Positions 51,501-60,991 of a DNA stretch of 64,000 nt are shown piece by piece. How positions within the stretch are numbered: position 1 is the first letter of the stretch; each line of letters opens with the position of its first letter. The notes under the pieces are model-generated. The model worked only from the letters and a program-made list of their open reading frames with translations, searched no databases and was not told the DNA's origin. The stretch comes from DASTSN01 sp035549175 (GTDB taxonomy: Bacteria > Bacteroidota > Bacteroidia > Chitinophagales > Chitinophagaceae), in contig DASZRL010000105.1 of the NCBI GenBank assembly GCA_035549175.1, positions 22,638-86,637 on the forward strand. The letters are read 5' to 3'. The translations under genes and the position numbers were made by a program.

Positions 51501-52598
51501 ATGAAAAAGGTACTGATGTTGCTTGCTGTTTCCTTTCCCGGCTTCGCAGAGGAAGTTGCGGCACAGGATTCCACCCAGCCGGGGCAGCTGGTCCTTACCG
51601 GATCGCTGGATGGCTATTACCGCTATAATTTTCAGCATGCGGGAGACGCGGGCCACACCAATAATCTTACGAGCTTTACCAATACCCAGAACGCCCTGGG
51701 GTTGGGTATGGCTTCCTTGAAGGCGGAATACACAAGCGGCAAAACCGGGGCGGTGGTGGACCTGGGCTGGGGTCCCCGTGCCGAGGACTTCTCATATAAT
51801 GATCACGGTACCCTGGCCTCGGTCAAGCAGGCCTATCTTTTCTACCGGGTCCTGCCCTGGCTGAAGATGACCGCGGGAAAATGGTTCACCCCTGTCGGCT
51901 ACGAGGTGCCGGATGCCTACAACAACCGCAACTACAGCATGGCTTACCTGTTCACCTATGGCCCCTTTTTTCATACGGGCATAAAAGCGGACATGCATTT
52001 TTCTGCGCAATGGGAAGCCCTGGCCGGTATTTGCGGACCGACGGACTACACGACGGCCAGCTTGACGAAGCCGTTCCTGGTTGTCCAGCTTCACCGGAGC
52101 AGCCCGGATACCCGGACCCAGGCCTACCTGAATTACCTGGGCGGCAAAGAGCTGACCGGGGCATCGGTTCACCAGGAGGACCTGGTTGTTTCCACCCTGC
52201 TGTCCGGGCAGGTTAGCCTGGGAGCCAACGTGTCCGTGAAAACAGCCCGTTCCCCGGGCCCCGGGGCCCGCTCCTGGTGGGGAACGGCCCTGTATATTAC
52301 CTATGACCCGGTCGATGCCCTGGGTGTGACCCTCCGGGCCGAATATTTTGATGACTCCGGGAAGCTGGCCGGCCTGGGTACCCGGGTGGGGGCGTTGACC
52401 CTTTCCGGCAATATACACCTGGGCCCGCTCACCCTGATTCCGGAGATCCGGATGGACCAGGCAGCCCAACCGGTATTCTTTGGGAACAAAGACCAGCAGC
52501 TTCCCTCCCGGAAAACGACCGGTACGGTGCTGCTGGCCATGGTATACCATCTTACCTGCCACGGGAAACCGGGTGAACCTTTTAAAGAATTACGGTGA
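51501..52598 (+). CDS. Outer-membrane porin of the BBP2/OmpL type in the kdp operon
   Basis: 365 residues with a signal peptide ending at VAAQ (about 1-22). Repeated beta strands typical of 16-strand porins occur (GSLDGYYRYNFQHA, AYLFYRVLPWLKMTAGKWFTPVGYEV, YSMAYLFTYGPFFHTGIKADM). It resembles the PF07642 beta-barrel porin-2 family. Its stop overlaps the start of kup, and it is 101 bases after kdpC, so it is co-transcribed with K+ transport genes. Confidence 0.8.
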   Translation: MKKVLMLLAVSFPGFAEEVAAQDSTQPGQLVLTGSLDGYYRYNFQHAGDAGHTNNLTSFTNTQNALGLGMASLKAEYTSGKTGAVVDLGWGPRAEDFSYNDHGTLASVKQAYLFYRVLPWLKMTAGKWFTPVGYEVPDAYNNRNYSMAYLFTYGPFFHTGIKADMHFSAQWEALAGICGPTDYTTASLTKPFLVVQLHRSSPDTRTQAYLNYLGGKELTGASVHQEDLVVSTLLSGQVSLGANVSVKTARSPGPGARSWWGTALYITYDPVDALGVTLRAEYFDDSGKLAGLGTRVGALTLSGNIHLGPLTLIPEIRMDQAAQPVFFGNKDQQLPSRKTTGTVLLAMVYHLTCHGKPGEPFKELR

Positions 52599-54574
52599 GA
52601 ACAGCTCCCGCATACCAGCCAAACAAGGCAGACCAGCCTGCGGTATTTCACCGGCAGGTGACGGCGGCCGGGCTGCTGATTGCTACCGGGATCGTGTTCG
52701 GGGATATCGGAACCTCCCCGCTCTATACGTATTCCGCTGTATTCCGCCAGGGTGAAATCATTCAGGCGGATAAGGCCCTTGGAGTACTGAGCGCGGTAAC
52801 CTGGACCCTGATTTTACTGACCACCGTCAAGTACATCTGGATTGTGCTGCAGGCTGACAATAAAGGAGAGGGGGGCATCTTCTCCCTGTACGCCCTGGTC
52901 CGCCGGTATTCGGGCTACTGGCTGGTGCTGCCGGCCATCGCCGGGGCGGCTTTCCTGATGGCAGACGGTATTATCACGCCGCCGATCTCGGTGGCCTCCG
53001 CAGTGGAAGGCCTGCAGAAATTCCGACCCCAGCTCAATGCGGTTCCCTGGGTACTGCTGATCCTCGTTTCCCTGTTCCTGTTGCAACAGACGGGTACCGG
53101 CCGGATCGGGCGGGTATTTGGTCCTGTCATGCTATGCTGGTTCGGATTTATCGGGGTGCTGGGCGGGCTGAGCCTCTGGCATAACCCTTCCGTATTCCGG
53201 GCCCTGAATCCCTGGTATGCCTACCGGTTGTTGCACGCCTACCCCGGCGGGTTTTGGCTGCTGGGCGGTATATTCCTTTGTTCGACCGGGGCGGAAGCCC
53301 TTTACAGCGACATGGGCCACGTGGGCCGCAACCATATCCGCTGGTCGTGGATGTTTATCCAGATCTGCCTGCTGTTAAGTTACGGGGGACAGACCGCCTG
53401 GCTGGTGGCACACCAGGGCCAGCGCCTGGGACATATCAGCCCGTTTTACAGTACCGTGCCGGCCTCCGTCTACCTGTTTGCCGTGGGGCTCGCCACGGCG
53501 GCGACCATTATTGCCAGCCAGGCCCTGATCAGCGGCTGCTTCACCCTGGTGAATGAAGGGATCCGCCTGGGCCTCTGGCCCAAGCACCGGGTCCGCTATC
53601 CTTCGGACATCCAGGGCCAGGTGTACATTCCCGCCATTAACTGGCTGCTTATGGCCGCCTGCTGCGGCATGGTGCTGTATTTCCGCAAGTCCACCAACAT
53701 GGAGGCAGCCTTTGGCCTCAGCGTGACACTCACCATGCTGGCGACCAGTTTCCTGACCTTGTTTTATTTCCGGGTACGCCGGCAACCCCGCTGGAAACCC
53801 TGGGTGTTTGGGACCGTGTTCCTCACCCTCGAAGGACTGTTTCTGGTGGCCAATCTCGCCAAGCTCCTGCATGGGGGCTGGATCACCCTGCTGATCGGCC
53901 TGCTGCTATCGTTCATGATGTATGTATGGTATTACGGAGACCGGACTCACCGCCGCTTCCTGCGGTATGTACCCCTGGCTGAGCAGGTACCCCTGCTGCT
54001 GGGGTTGGACCGGGATCCTTCCATTCCCTATTATGTCACCCACCTGGTTTGCCTAAGCAGTGCCGACAACGATAACCTCGTGGAGGAACGGTCGGTGCTT
54101 TCCATTGTGAGATCCCCGGTGAAAAAGGCCGATTTTTACTGGTTTGTTCATCTGGTGGTCACCGACGAGCCCTACACGCGGGAGTACCGGGTCCGGTCCC
54201 TGGTCTCCAATGAGGTATACCATGTCGTTTTCCGGCTCGGCTTCCGGATCGACCCGCGGATCGACCTGATGTTCCGCCAGGTGGTGGCGGATCTCAAGGC
54301 CAGCGGGGAACTGCAGGACCGTCACGGGGGAAGCCGTTACAACCTGGATCCCCGCAGTGATTACCTGTTCCTGCTGGGGGACTCCTACCTTTCGGCGGAT
54401 AACGAGTTGTCCCAGGTTTCCTATTTCCTGCTTCGTGCCTATTATAACCTGCGCAGCCTGTCGGTGAAAAAACAGGCGAGTTTCGGACTGGAACTCAGCA
54501 ACGTGTACCTGGAAAAATATCCCGTGGTCATTAAGCCATGGAGCCAGCTGTGGCTGAAGCGGCAAAATCGTTAA
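52595..54574 (+). CDS. kup: Low-affinity K+ uptake protein Kup
   Basis: 659 residues with a GTG start at 52595 overlapping the porin stop (GTGA). About 12 membrane helices fill the first 440 residues. Family phrases: TGIVFGDIGTSPLYTYSAVF, ADNKGEGGIFSLYALVRR, DGIITPPISVASAVEGL, and a C-terminal cytosolic domain of about 200 residues. It imports K+ with protons. Placing it inside a kdp operon joins constitutive-type and high-affinity uptake. Confidence 0.93.
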   Translation: MRTAPAYQPNKADQPAVFHRQVTAAGLLIATGIVFGDIGTSPLYTYSAVFRQGEIIQADKALGVLSAVTWTLILLTTVKYIWIVLQADNKGEGGIFSLYALVRRYSGYWLVLPAIAGAAFLMADGIITPPISVASAVEGLQKFRPQLNAVPWVLLILVSLFLLQQTGTGRIGRVFGPVMLCWFGFIGVLGGLSLWHNPSVFRALNPWYAYRLLHAYPGGFWLLGGIFLCSTGAEALYSDMGHVGRNHIRWSWMFIQICLLLSYGGQTAWLVAHQGQRLGHISPFYSTVPASVYLFAVGLATAATIIASQALISGCFTLVNEGIRLGLWPKHRVRYPSDIQGQVYIPAINWLLMAACCGMVLYFRKSTNMEAAFGLSVTLTMLATSFLTLFYFRVRRQPRWKPWVFGTVFLTLEGLFLVANLAKLLHGGWITLLIGLLLSFMMYVWYYGDRTHRRFLRYVPLAEQVPLLLGLDRDPSIPYYVTHLVCLSSADNDNLVEERSVLSIVRSPVKKADFYWFVHLVVTDEPYTREYRVRSLVSNEVYHVVFRLGFRIDPRIDLMFRQVVADLKASGELQDRHGGSRYNLDPRSDYLFLLGDSYLSADNELSQVSYFLLRAYYNLRSLSVKKQASFGLELSNVYLEKYPVVIKPWSQLWLKRQNR

Positions 54575-54592
54575 ATTCATTAGTAAATCTCC

Positions 54593-55735
54593 ATGGCAAC
54601 CCCTACGGAATATGACAAGGACAGGCAGGTGGCGGCCTTTCTTCGGCTCAACGAGGCGCAGAACCGGGGCAAGCTGAAGGTATACATCGGCATGAGCGCC
54701 GGCGTGGGGAAGAGTTACCGCATGTTGCAGGAGGCCCATGACCTGCTGCGCAAGGGGGTCCATGTCAAGGTGGGGTACATTGAGACCCATGGTCGCAAGG
54801 AGACGGAAGCCCTCGTGGAAGGCCTTCCGGTGATCCCGCGGCGAACGGTTTTCTATAAAGGCAAGGAACTGGAGGAGCTGGATGTCCAGGCGATCCTCCT
54901 GTTGCATCCCGAGGTAGTGATAGTCGATGAACTGGCGCATTCCAATATTCCGGGCAGCAAGCATGAAAAACGCTGGCAGGACGTACTGGACATCCTGGCG
55001 GCCGGGATTGATGTGATTACGGCGGTCAACATCCAGCATATCGAAAGTATCAATGAGGACGTAAGACAGATCACGGGCGTGGAGGTCACCGAACGGGTGC
55101 CGGACAAACTGCTCCAGATGGCCGACGAGGTGGTCAATATTGACCTGACCGCCCAGGAACTCATCAACCGGCTGAAGGAAGGGAAGATCTATGACCATAG
55201 CAAGGTCCAGCAGGCCCTATCCAATTTCTTCCAGCCGGAAAAAATCCTGCAGTTGCGGGAGCTGGCGTTGAAGGAAGTGGCCGGCCAGGTGGAGCGGAAG
55301 GTAGACTACGAAATGACGGCCAGGGAACGTCCCTGGCGCCATGAACATTTTCTGGCCTGTATCTCCTCGAACCACGAGGTCGCCCAGCGCATCATCCGGA
55401 AAACGGCGCGGCTGGCCTCGTACTACAACAGCAAATGGTATGTGCTCTACGTGCAGACCCCGAAGGAATCCGCCGACAAGATTTCCCTGGCTGAGCAGCG
55501 CCACCTGATCAACAATTTTAAGAACGCCACGGAGCTGGGTGCGGAGGTAATCCGGGAAAAGGGGCGGGATATTGCCCGGGTGATCATGGATTTGGTGGAG
55601 TCCCGGGAGATCACCACGGTTTGTATCGGTAAACCGCATATCAGCCTGTTCCGGATCATCCTGAAGACCGGGGTGTTCAACCAGCTGCTGAAAACCCTTT
55701 CCAAAAAAGACGTGGACCTGGTAATTCTATCCTGA
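54593..55735 (+). CDS. kdpD: KdpD-type sensor half: KdpD domain plus universal-stress-like domain, no kinase
   Basis: 380 residues. The KdpD domain (about 25-235) has Walker A GMSAGVGKS (33-41) and Walker B VVIVDELAH with GSKHEKRWQDVLDILAAGIDVITAVNIQHIES. A universal-stress-protein-like domain follows (about 245-380, ending DVDLVILS). The four-helix DUF4118 region and histidine kinase of E. coli KdpD are absent, not frameshifted: the stop overlaps the start of the separate kinase gene by one base. It is cytoplasmic, likely K+/nucleotide sensing. Confidence 0.9.
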   Translation: MATPTEYDKDRQVAAFLRLNEAQNRGKLKVYIGMSAGVGKSYRMLQEAHDLLRKGVHVKVGYIETHGRKETEALVEGLPVIPRRTVFYKGKELEELDVQAILLLHPEVVIVDELAHSNIPGSKHEKRWQDVLDILAAGIDVITAVNIQHIESINEDVRQITGVEVTERVPDKLLQMADEVVNIDLTAQELINRLKEGKIYDHSKVQQALSNFFQPEKILQLRELALKEVAGQVERKVDYEMTARERPWRHEHFLACISSNHEVAQRIIRKTARLASYYNSKWYVLYVQTPKESADKISLAEQRHLINNFKNATELGAEVIREKGRDIARVIMDLVESREITTVCIGKPHISLFRIILKTGVFNQLLKTLSKKDVDLVILS

Positions 55736-57426
55736 TGGCAACGAGCGTAAAAAACAAGATCCGCCTGGGGACCCTGTTCCTGTTCCTGCTGCTATTGCTT
55801 GCCGGCGGCGTGGGGATATTCAACCTGGTCCGCCTGCGGGATGAAGCCAAGAAGATCCTGCGCAATAACTACGAATCCCTCGACTACTGCCATGCCATGC
55901 AGCGGCAGCTGGATAGTTTCGGGGTGGATACCCGGGGTGCAGTGGTGCGGTTTGGCCAGGCCCTGGCCCGCCAGGAAGCCAATATTACCGAACCGGGTGA
56001 ACGGGAGGCCACCACGGCACTGCACAACGCCTTCAACCGGTTTCAGGCGGGGGACAGCTCCCTGGCCAACCGGCGGACCATGTCCGCCGCCATCCAGCAG
56101 ATCCTGCTGCTGAACATGGCCGCCATCCAGAAAAAAAACCACCAGACGGAAACCAAGGCCAACGAAGCCCTCACCTTCATTACGATCATAGCCGCGGTCA
56201 TCTTCCTGGTCGCCTTTACCTTCTCCTTCAATTTCCCCGCCGTGATTGCCCATCCCATTCATGACCTGACCGAAGGGATCCGGGAAATCGGGCGGAAAAA
56301 CTATGGCCATCGCATCCACCTTTCCCGTAAGGACGAATTTGGCCAGATGGCCGATGCCTTCAACGCCATGGCCGAACGGCTGGAGTATTTTGAGAACAGC
56401 AATCTCAACCGGCTGCTGTTTGAGAAGGCCCGGGCCGAGGCTGTCATAAAAAGCATGCGGGACGCCAGCATCGGCATCGACCGCAATGGTATCGTGCTGT
56501 TCGCCAATGACCAGGCGCTGCAGCTGCTCAGTCTCCAGACCCGGGACATCGTGGGGAAACCGGCCACCGAAATCGCAGCCCGTAACGACCTGTTCCGCTA
56601 CCTGCTCATGGAAAAGAACACCGGACCGTTCAAGATCGTAGTGAACAATAAGGAAAATTATTTTATCCGGGAGACCATCGAAGTCCCCCAGGAAGATGCC
56701 AGAAGCCAGGTGATCGTGGTAAAGAATATTACCTCGTTCAAGGAACTGGATGTTGCGAAGACCAACTTCATTGCCACGATTTCCCATGAACTCAAGACCC
56801 CGCTGGCATCTTCGGATTTCAGTCTCAAGCTGCTGGAAGATCCCCGCAGCGGCCCGCTCAATGAAAACCAGCGGGAACTCATTACCCACCTGCGCCAGGA
56901 CAACCAGCGCATGCTGCGCATCCTGAGCGAACTCCTGAACATGTCCCAGGTGGAATCCGGCAAAATCCAGCTGGATATCCGGGAGTTTGCTCCCGGATCC
57001 ATCGGCGACCAGGCCCTGGAAACGGTCTATGCGGCGGGTCGTGATAAGGATATCCGGTTTGAGAAGCACTATGCCGAACCCCTGCCGGCCGTGCGGGCCG
57101 ATCCGGAAAAGGCCGGGTGGGTGCTGAATAATTTCCTGGGAAACGCCATCAAATATTCGCCCGACGGGAGTGTAGTGATCCTGGCTATTGAGCCGGTGGA
57201 ACAGGGGGTATGCTTCCGGGTTACGGACCGGGGGCCGGGCATTGAAAAAGCCTACCAGCCGCGCATCTTTGACCGGTTTTTCAAAGTGCCAGGCACCTCC
57301 ATGGCCGGCACCGGCCTGGGCTTGTCCATATCGCGTGAGTTCATTGAGGCCATGGGTGGGCGGATCTGGGTAGACAGTAATCCCGGGGAGGGCAGTTCCT
57401 TCTCATTCACCCTGCCCCTGGCCTGA
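55735..57426 (+). CDS. HAMP/PAS sensor histidine kinase coupled to KdpD
   Basis: 563 residues. Helix 1 (about 10-31), periplasmic domain (32-145), helix 2 (146-168), HAMP (170-222), PAS (235-335), HisKA with the phosphorylated His351 in ATISHELKTPLAS, and HATPase with NAIKYSPDG (N box), DRGPGIEKAYQPRIFDRFFK and GTGLGLS (G boxes). Its start overlaps the kdpD stop. Likely it phosphorylates the NtrC-type regulator encoded upstream of kdp. It differs from KdpD's own kinase in having HAMP and PAS domains. Confidence 0.92.
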   Translation: MATSVKNKIRLGTLFLFLLLLLAGGVGIFNLVRLRDEAKKILRNNYESLDYCHAMQRQLDSFGVDTRGAVVRFGQALARQEANITEPGEREATTALHNAFNRFQAGDSSLANRRTMSAAIQQILLLNMAAIQKKNHQTETKANEALTFITIIAAVIFLVAFTFSFNFPAVIAHPIHDLTEGIREIGRKNYGHRIHLSRKDEFGQMADAFNAMAERLEYFENSNLNRLLFEKARAEAVIKSMRDASIGIDRNGIVLFANDQALQLLSLQTRDIVGKPATEIAARNDLFRYLLMEKNTGPFKIVVNNKENYFIRETIEVPQEDARSQVIVVKNITSFKELDVAKTNFIATISHELKTPLASSDFSLKLLEDPRSGPLNENQRELITHLRQDNQRMLRILSELLNMSQVESGKIQLDIREFAPGSIGDQALETVYAAGRDKDIRFEKHYAEPLPAVRADPEKAGWVLNNFLGNAIKYSPDGSVVILAIEPVEQGVCFRVTDRGPGIEKAYQPRIFDRFFKVPGTSMAGTGLGLSISREFIEAMGGRIWVDSNPGEGSSFSFTLPLA

Positions 57427-57456
57427 CAACGGAGGCTCGGAGTCCCGGAGGCCCGT

Positions 57457-57861
57457 TCAGCCCTGCTTTTCAAAATAGGGGACGCTGTCATCACTGGTTG
57501 CTTCCTGCTGGAGCCAGTAAGCCCGGGTAACGACATGACCGTCCCGGGTCTTCAGCAACCTGCCGAAGATGGCGTTGGTGGCATTAAACATGACGTCGGT
57601 CACCCCGACCACGAAAACCTGGGGCCCTTCGGAGGCGGGTGGGGCAGGTGCCGTTGATTCGCCGCCGGCTTGTCCGGCCGCCGCGGCGGGAGGAGGGGTG
57701 GCGGTCCTGGCGGGGGCGGCCGGCACTACCACGACCTGGTACTGGTTGGCCTCCAGGAGGTCCTTCAGGAAACGGGCCCGTTCGGCGGATACCTGGCGCT
57801 CCACGACCGCGCATTTTACGCCTTCCAGGTCCTCAAATTCATGGTTCTTGTTGATGGCCAT
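57457..57861 (-). CDS. Unknown small protein with a Pro/Ala-rich linker
   Basis: 134 residues from the ATG at 57861; a TTG 14 codons upstream is in frame. An N-terminal segment (1-48, MAINKNHEFEDLEGVKCAVV) and a C-terminal one (80-134, VFVVGVTDVMFNATNAIFGRLLKTRDGHVVTRAYW) are divided by about 30 residues of Pro/Ala/Gly/Thr. No signal peptide. The two ends together could form one domain with the linker as an insertion. I do not recognise the family. It is convergent with the kinase gene and lies downstream of nuoN on the same strand, 178 bases away. Confidence 0.55.
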   Translation of the reverse strand: MAINKNHEFEDLEGVKCAVVERQVSAERARFLKDLLEANQYQVVVVPAAPARTATPPPAAAAGQAGGESTAPAPPASEGPQVFVVGVTDVMFNATNAIFGRLLKTRDGHVVTRAYWLQQEATSDDSVPYFEKQG

Positions 57862-58039
57862 ACTAGGTGCAAGGAGGATAAATACTTCGTTTGTTTTAGG
57901 CAACCGGCCGGCAGCCGGGTTGTCTGGTTAAAGGTAGCCCGATCAGCCAGAACCTGCAATAGTTTAAAGACGCCCCGCACGCAAACGCGGCCGGCCGGGA
58001 CTGGATATCATTCCGGTCGGTACCCGTTTCTGCATACGC

Positions 58040-59443
58040 TTACCGGACCAGGGAATACAGGTACTGGTAGGCCCCGCTGGCCAGTCCGGTGACCAGGATC
58101 CCCCCGGTGCACAGGGCCAGCGACAGGCGCGCAGGCCAGGGAACAGGCACCCTGCCGATCGGCTCCAGGCTGCTTTCCATGAAAACGGCCCGGACCACCC
58201 GCAGGTAATAGTATAGGGAGATGACCATGTTGAGGGCGGCAATGGCGATGACCAGGTAATGGCCCTTTCCCACCCCGGCCAGCAACAGGAAGAACTTCCC
58301 GAAAAAGCCGGCGGTAGGAGGGATGCCGGCCAGGGAAAACAGGGCGATGGCCAGTACCCAGCCCAGGGCCGGGTTGGTCCGGTAGAACCCGCGGTAATCT
58401 TCCAGGGTTTCCCGGCCGGTTGCGGCACTGACCAGGCTGATCACCCCAAAGGCCGCCAGGTTGGAAAAGACATAGATCAGGACAAAGTAAAGTACGGAGG
58501 CCTGGCCTTCGGGTGACTGGCCGCTCATACCCACGAGGATAAAACCGACCTGGGTGATGGAGGAAAAAGCCAGCAGCCGCTTGAGATTCTGCTGGCGTAT
58601 GGCAAACAGGTTGCCGGTCAGCAGGGTCAGCACGGCCACCAGGGACAGCAGCAGGTACCAGTGCGACTGGAGGGGCATGAAGGATTCGTACAGGACACGC
58701 AGGAGGAAAAAGACCACGGAGCCCTTGGAAACCACCGAAAAATAGGCAGTTACCACCACCGGGGCCCCCTCGTAGACATCGGCTGTCCACAGGTGGAAGG
58801 GAACGGCCGAAATCTTGAAGCCCAGTCCCGAAAAAACCAGGATAAAAGCAAAAAGTTCCAGGGGGGTGGCGGCCAGGTGGCCGGGAAGTTCAGCCAGGCT
58901 CAGTGTGCCGGTCGAACCATAAAGCAGGGAAATGCCGAACAGCAGGAGCCCCGAGGCGAAGGCGGAGGAAAAGATGTACTTCATGGCTGCTTCCGAGGAG
59001 CGGCGCCGGTCCAGGTCAAAATTGGCCAGGGCTGCCAGGGGGATGCCGGCCAGTTCCAGGCCCAGGTAGAACATCAGCAGGTTGCCGCTGGACAGCAGCA
59101 GGAACATGCCCAGCAGGGTAGACAGCAGCAGCAGGTAAAATTCCAGGGCATGCCGGTGGTGCTTCAGCCAGGATACGGAGAACAGGGAAATCAGCAGGGT
59201 GGCCAGGCTGAGCAGGTTTTTTTCGAACGCCAGCAGTTCACTGGTCTGGTACATGTCCCCGAACAGGTGTCCCGGCCGTATCCAGCAAAAACCGGCAGCC
59301 AGGTTGATGGCGAGCAGGATATGTACCAGGCCCGCCAGGCGTCCCGCGGGCCAGGGCCGGCCGGACAGTTTGATGAACAGCAGGATAAACAGCAGCAGGG
59401 TCACCAGCAGTTCCTGTTTCATCAGCAGAAAAAAGGCAGTCAT
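58040..59443 (-). CDS. nuoN: NADH-quinone oxidoreductase subunit N
   Basis: 467 residues, about 14 membrane helices. The antiporter-like core has YFSVVSKGSVVFFLLRVLYES (a Lys-containing broken helix), FSSITQVGFILVGMSG and SLAGIPPTAGFFGKFFLL, the NuoN pattern. It pumps protons as part of the complex I membrane arm. Last gene of the nuo operon in this window; 39 bases after nuoM. Confidence 0.95.
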   Translation of the reverse strand: MTAFFLLMKQELLVTLLLFILLFIKLSGRPWPAGRLAGLVHILLAINLAAGFCWIRPGHLFGDMYQTSELLAFEKNLLSLATLLISLFSVSWLKHHRHALEFYLLLLSTLLGMFLLLSSGNLLMFYLGLELAGIPLAALANFDLDRRRSSEAAMKYIFSSAFASGLLLFGISLLYGSTGTLSLAELPGHLAATPLELFAFILVFSGLGFKISAVPFHLWTADVYEGAPVVVTAYFSVVSKGSVVFFLLRVLYESFMPLQSHWYLLLSLVAVLTLLTGNLFAIRQQNLKRLLAFSSITQVGFILVGMSGQSPEGQASVLYFVLIYVFSNLAAFGVISLVSAATGRETLEDYRGFYRTNPALGWVLAIALFSLAGIPPTAGFFGKFFLLLAGVGKGHYLVIAIAALNMVISLYYYLRVVRAVFMESSLEPIGRVPVPWPARLSLALCTGGILVTGLASGAYQYLYSLVR

Positions 59444-59482
59444 AATTCGTCTCCTCCGTTGGTCATAATGAATCGGTATCGG

Positions 59483-60985
59483 TCAGTTGACCGGCGGCAG
59501 GGCCGCCAGTTTTTGCATAATCAGGTCGGTGGCCGGATCCAGCAGGCGGACCAGCCAGAACGGGGCCAGGCCGACCAGCAGGATTCCCGCGACCAGCAGG
59601 GCGGACGCCAGGCGCTCGTTCCACCGGGCGTCCGCCAGCCGGCCATAGCTTTCCTCGCGCAGCGGGCCAAGCAGGGCGGTACCGGTAGCCCGCAGGATGT
59701 ATACCGCCGTCACTACGATCGAGGCACAGGCCAGCACGGTTACCCCGTGATAAAAGTTACCGGCCCGTTCCCAGGAACCCATGAATACCGTAACCTCCGC
59801 CGCAAAGCCGCTCAGGCCCGGCAGGCCCAGCGAGCAGAGACCGGCAATCACAAAGACCGTGGAGATGAACGGCATTACGCTAAGCAACCCGCCCAGGGCG
59901 GCTACCTGACGGGTATGGGTACGGTCATAGATCATCCCGATGGCTGCAAAGAATAGGGCCGTCATCAGCCCGTGGGATACCATTTGCAGCATGGCACCCG
60001 TAATAGCCGTACGCGTCAGCATGCCGATGCCCAGCAACACGAAGCCGCAGTGACTCACGGAGGAATAGGCGTTCATATACTTGAGATCCGTCTGCATCAG
60101 CGTGGCCAGGGCGCCGTAAAGGATAGCGATGGTGGCCAGAACCAGGATGACCGGCGAATAGTACCGGGCGGCTTCCGGCAGCAGGAAGGCTGCCACCCGG
60201 AGGCATCCGTAGCCGCCGAGTTTCATGGAGATGCCGGCCAGGAACATGGAGGCGGCCGTGGGGGCGGAAGCGTGCCCGTCAGGCACCCAGGTATGAAAGG
60301 GGAACAGGGCGGTAAAGATCCCGAACCCCACGAACAGGAAGGGAAACAAGAGTCGCTGGGTGGCGGCAGGCAGCCCCAGCCCCTGCAGGGTAGCCAGGTC
60401 AAGGCCCGGTTGGCCGGCCTGCCCGGAGGCCACATAAAGGCCTGCCAGCCCGACGAAGATCAGGGCGGAGCCCCCCAGCAGCATCAGGGCCAGCTTCATG
60501 GCGCTATATTCCTTGCGGCCGCTGCCCCAGATGCCGATCAGCATGAACTTGGGGATTACAGCCAGTTCCAGAAAGAAAAACTGCGTGAACAGGTCCAGGG
60601 ACAGGAAAAATCCGTAGGCTCCCAGGCTCAGCATCGTCAGCAGCAGGAAGAACTCACGGGAAAGCTCCTGCTGGCTCCAGGAAACCAGCACCCCGGAAAG
60701 GGTGACCAGGGCGGTGAGCAGGATCATGGACAGGGAGATCCCGTCCAGCCCCAGGTGGTAGCGGATATGCAGGGGGCCATACCAGGAAAGGTTGGTTTCA
60801 AACAGGAAGGGAGAGGTGTCCCCGCCGTGGCGCTGCTGCAGGTACAGCCCGGCAAGCAGGCAGGCCAAGGCCAGCTGCAGCAAGGCCCCCAGGCAGGCCA
60901 CCCGTCGCGCCGGCCGGGGTCCGCCGCTTGCCAGGATGCCCAGGGCGGTCAGCAGGGGAAACAGGAGTAGCCAGTTCAGGTTCAT
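59483..60985 (-). CDS. nuoM: NADH-quinone oxidoreductase subunit M
   Basis: 500 residues, about 14 helices. It has FFLLTMLSLGAYGFFLSLDLFTQFFFLELAVIPKFMLIG with the conserved Glu, the KLGGYGCLRVAAF segment, TDLKYMNAYSSVSHCGFVLLG and LGLPGLSGFAAEVTVFMG, all as in NuoM. Membrane-arm proton-pumping subunit. The stop of nuoL and the start of nuoM are 6 bases apart. Confidence 0.95.
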   Translation of the reverse strand: MNLNWLLLFPLLTALGILASGGPRPARRVACLGALLQLALACLLAGLYLQQRHGGDTSPFLFETNLSWYGPLHIRYHLGLDGISLSMILLTALVTLSGVLVSWSQQELSREFFLLLTMLSLGAYGFFLSLDLFTQFFFLELAVIPKFMLIGIWGSGRKEYSAMKLALMLLGGSALIFVGLAGLYVASGQAGQPGLDLATLQGLGLPAATQRLLFPFLFVGFGIFTALFPFHTWVPDGHASAPTAASMFLAGISMKLGGYGCLRVAAFLLPEAARYYSPVILVLATIAILYGALATLMQTDLKYMNAYSSVSHCGFVLLGIGMLTRTAITGAMLQMVSHGLMTALFFAAIGMIYDRTHTRQVAALGGLLSVMPFISTVFVIAGLCSLGLPGLSGFAAEVTVFMGSWERAGNFYHGVTVLACASIVVTAVYILRATGTALLGPLREESYGRLADARWNERLASALLVAGILLVGLAPFWLVRLLDPATDLIMQKLAALPPVN

Positions 60986-60991
60986 ACGTAC

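Noticed and set aside
54053..55198. 381-codon minus-strand frame opposite kup/kdpD
   Set aside because: Shadow spanning two well-supported plus-strand genes and their junction.
54593..57426. KdpD broken by a frameshift into two genes
   Set aside because: The downstream protein has its own two helices, HAMP and PAS domains not found in KdpD, and the junction is a clean TGATG overlap, so these are two genes and not a decayed one.
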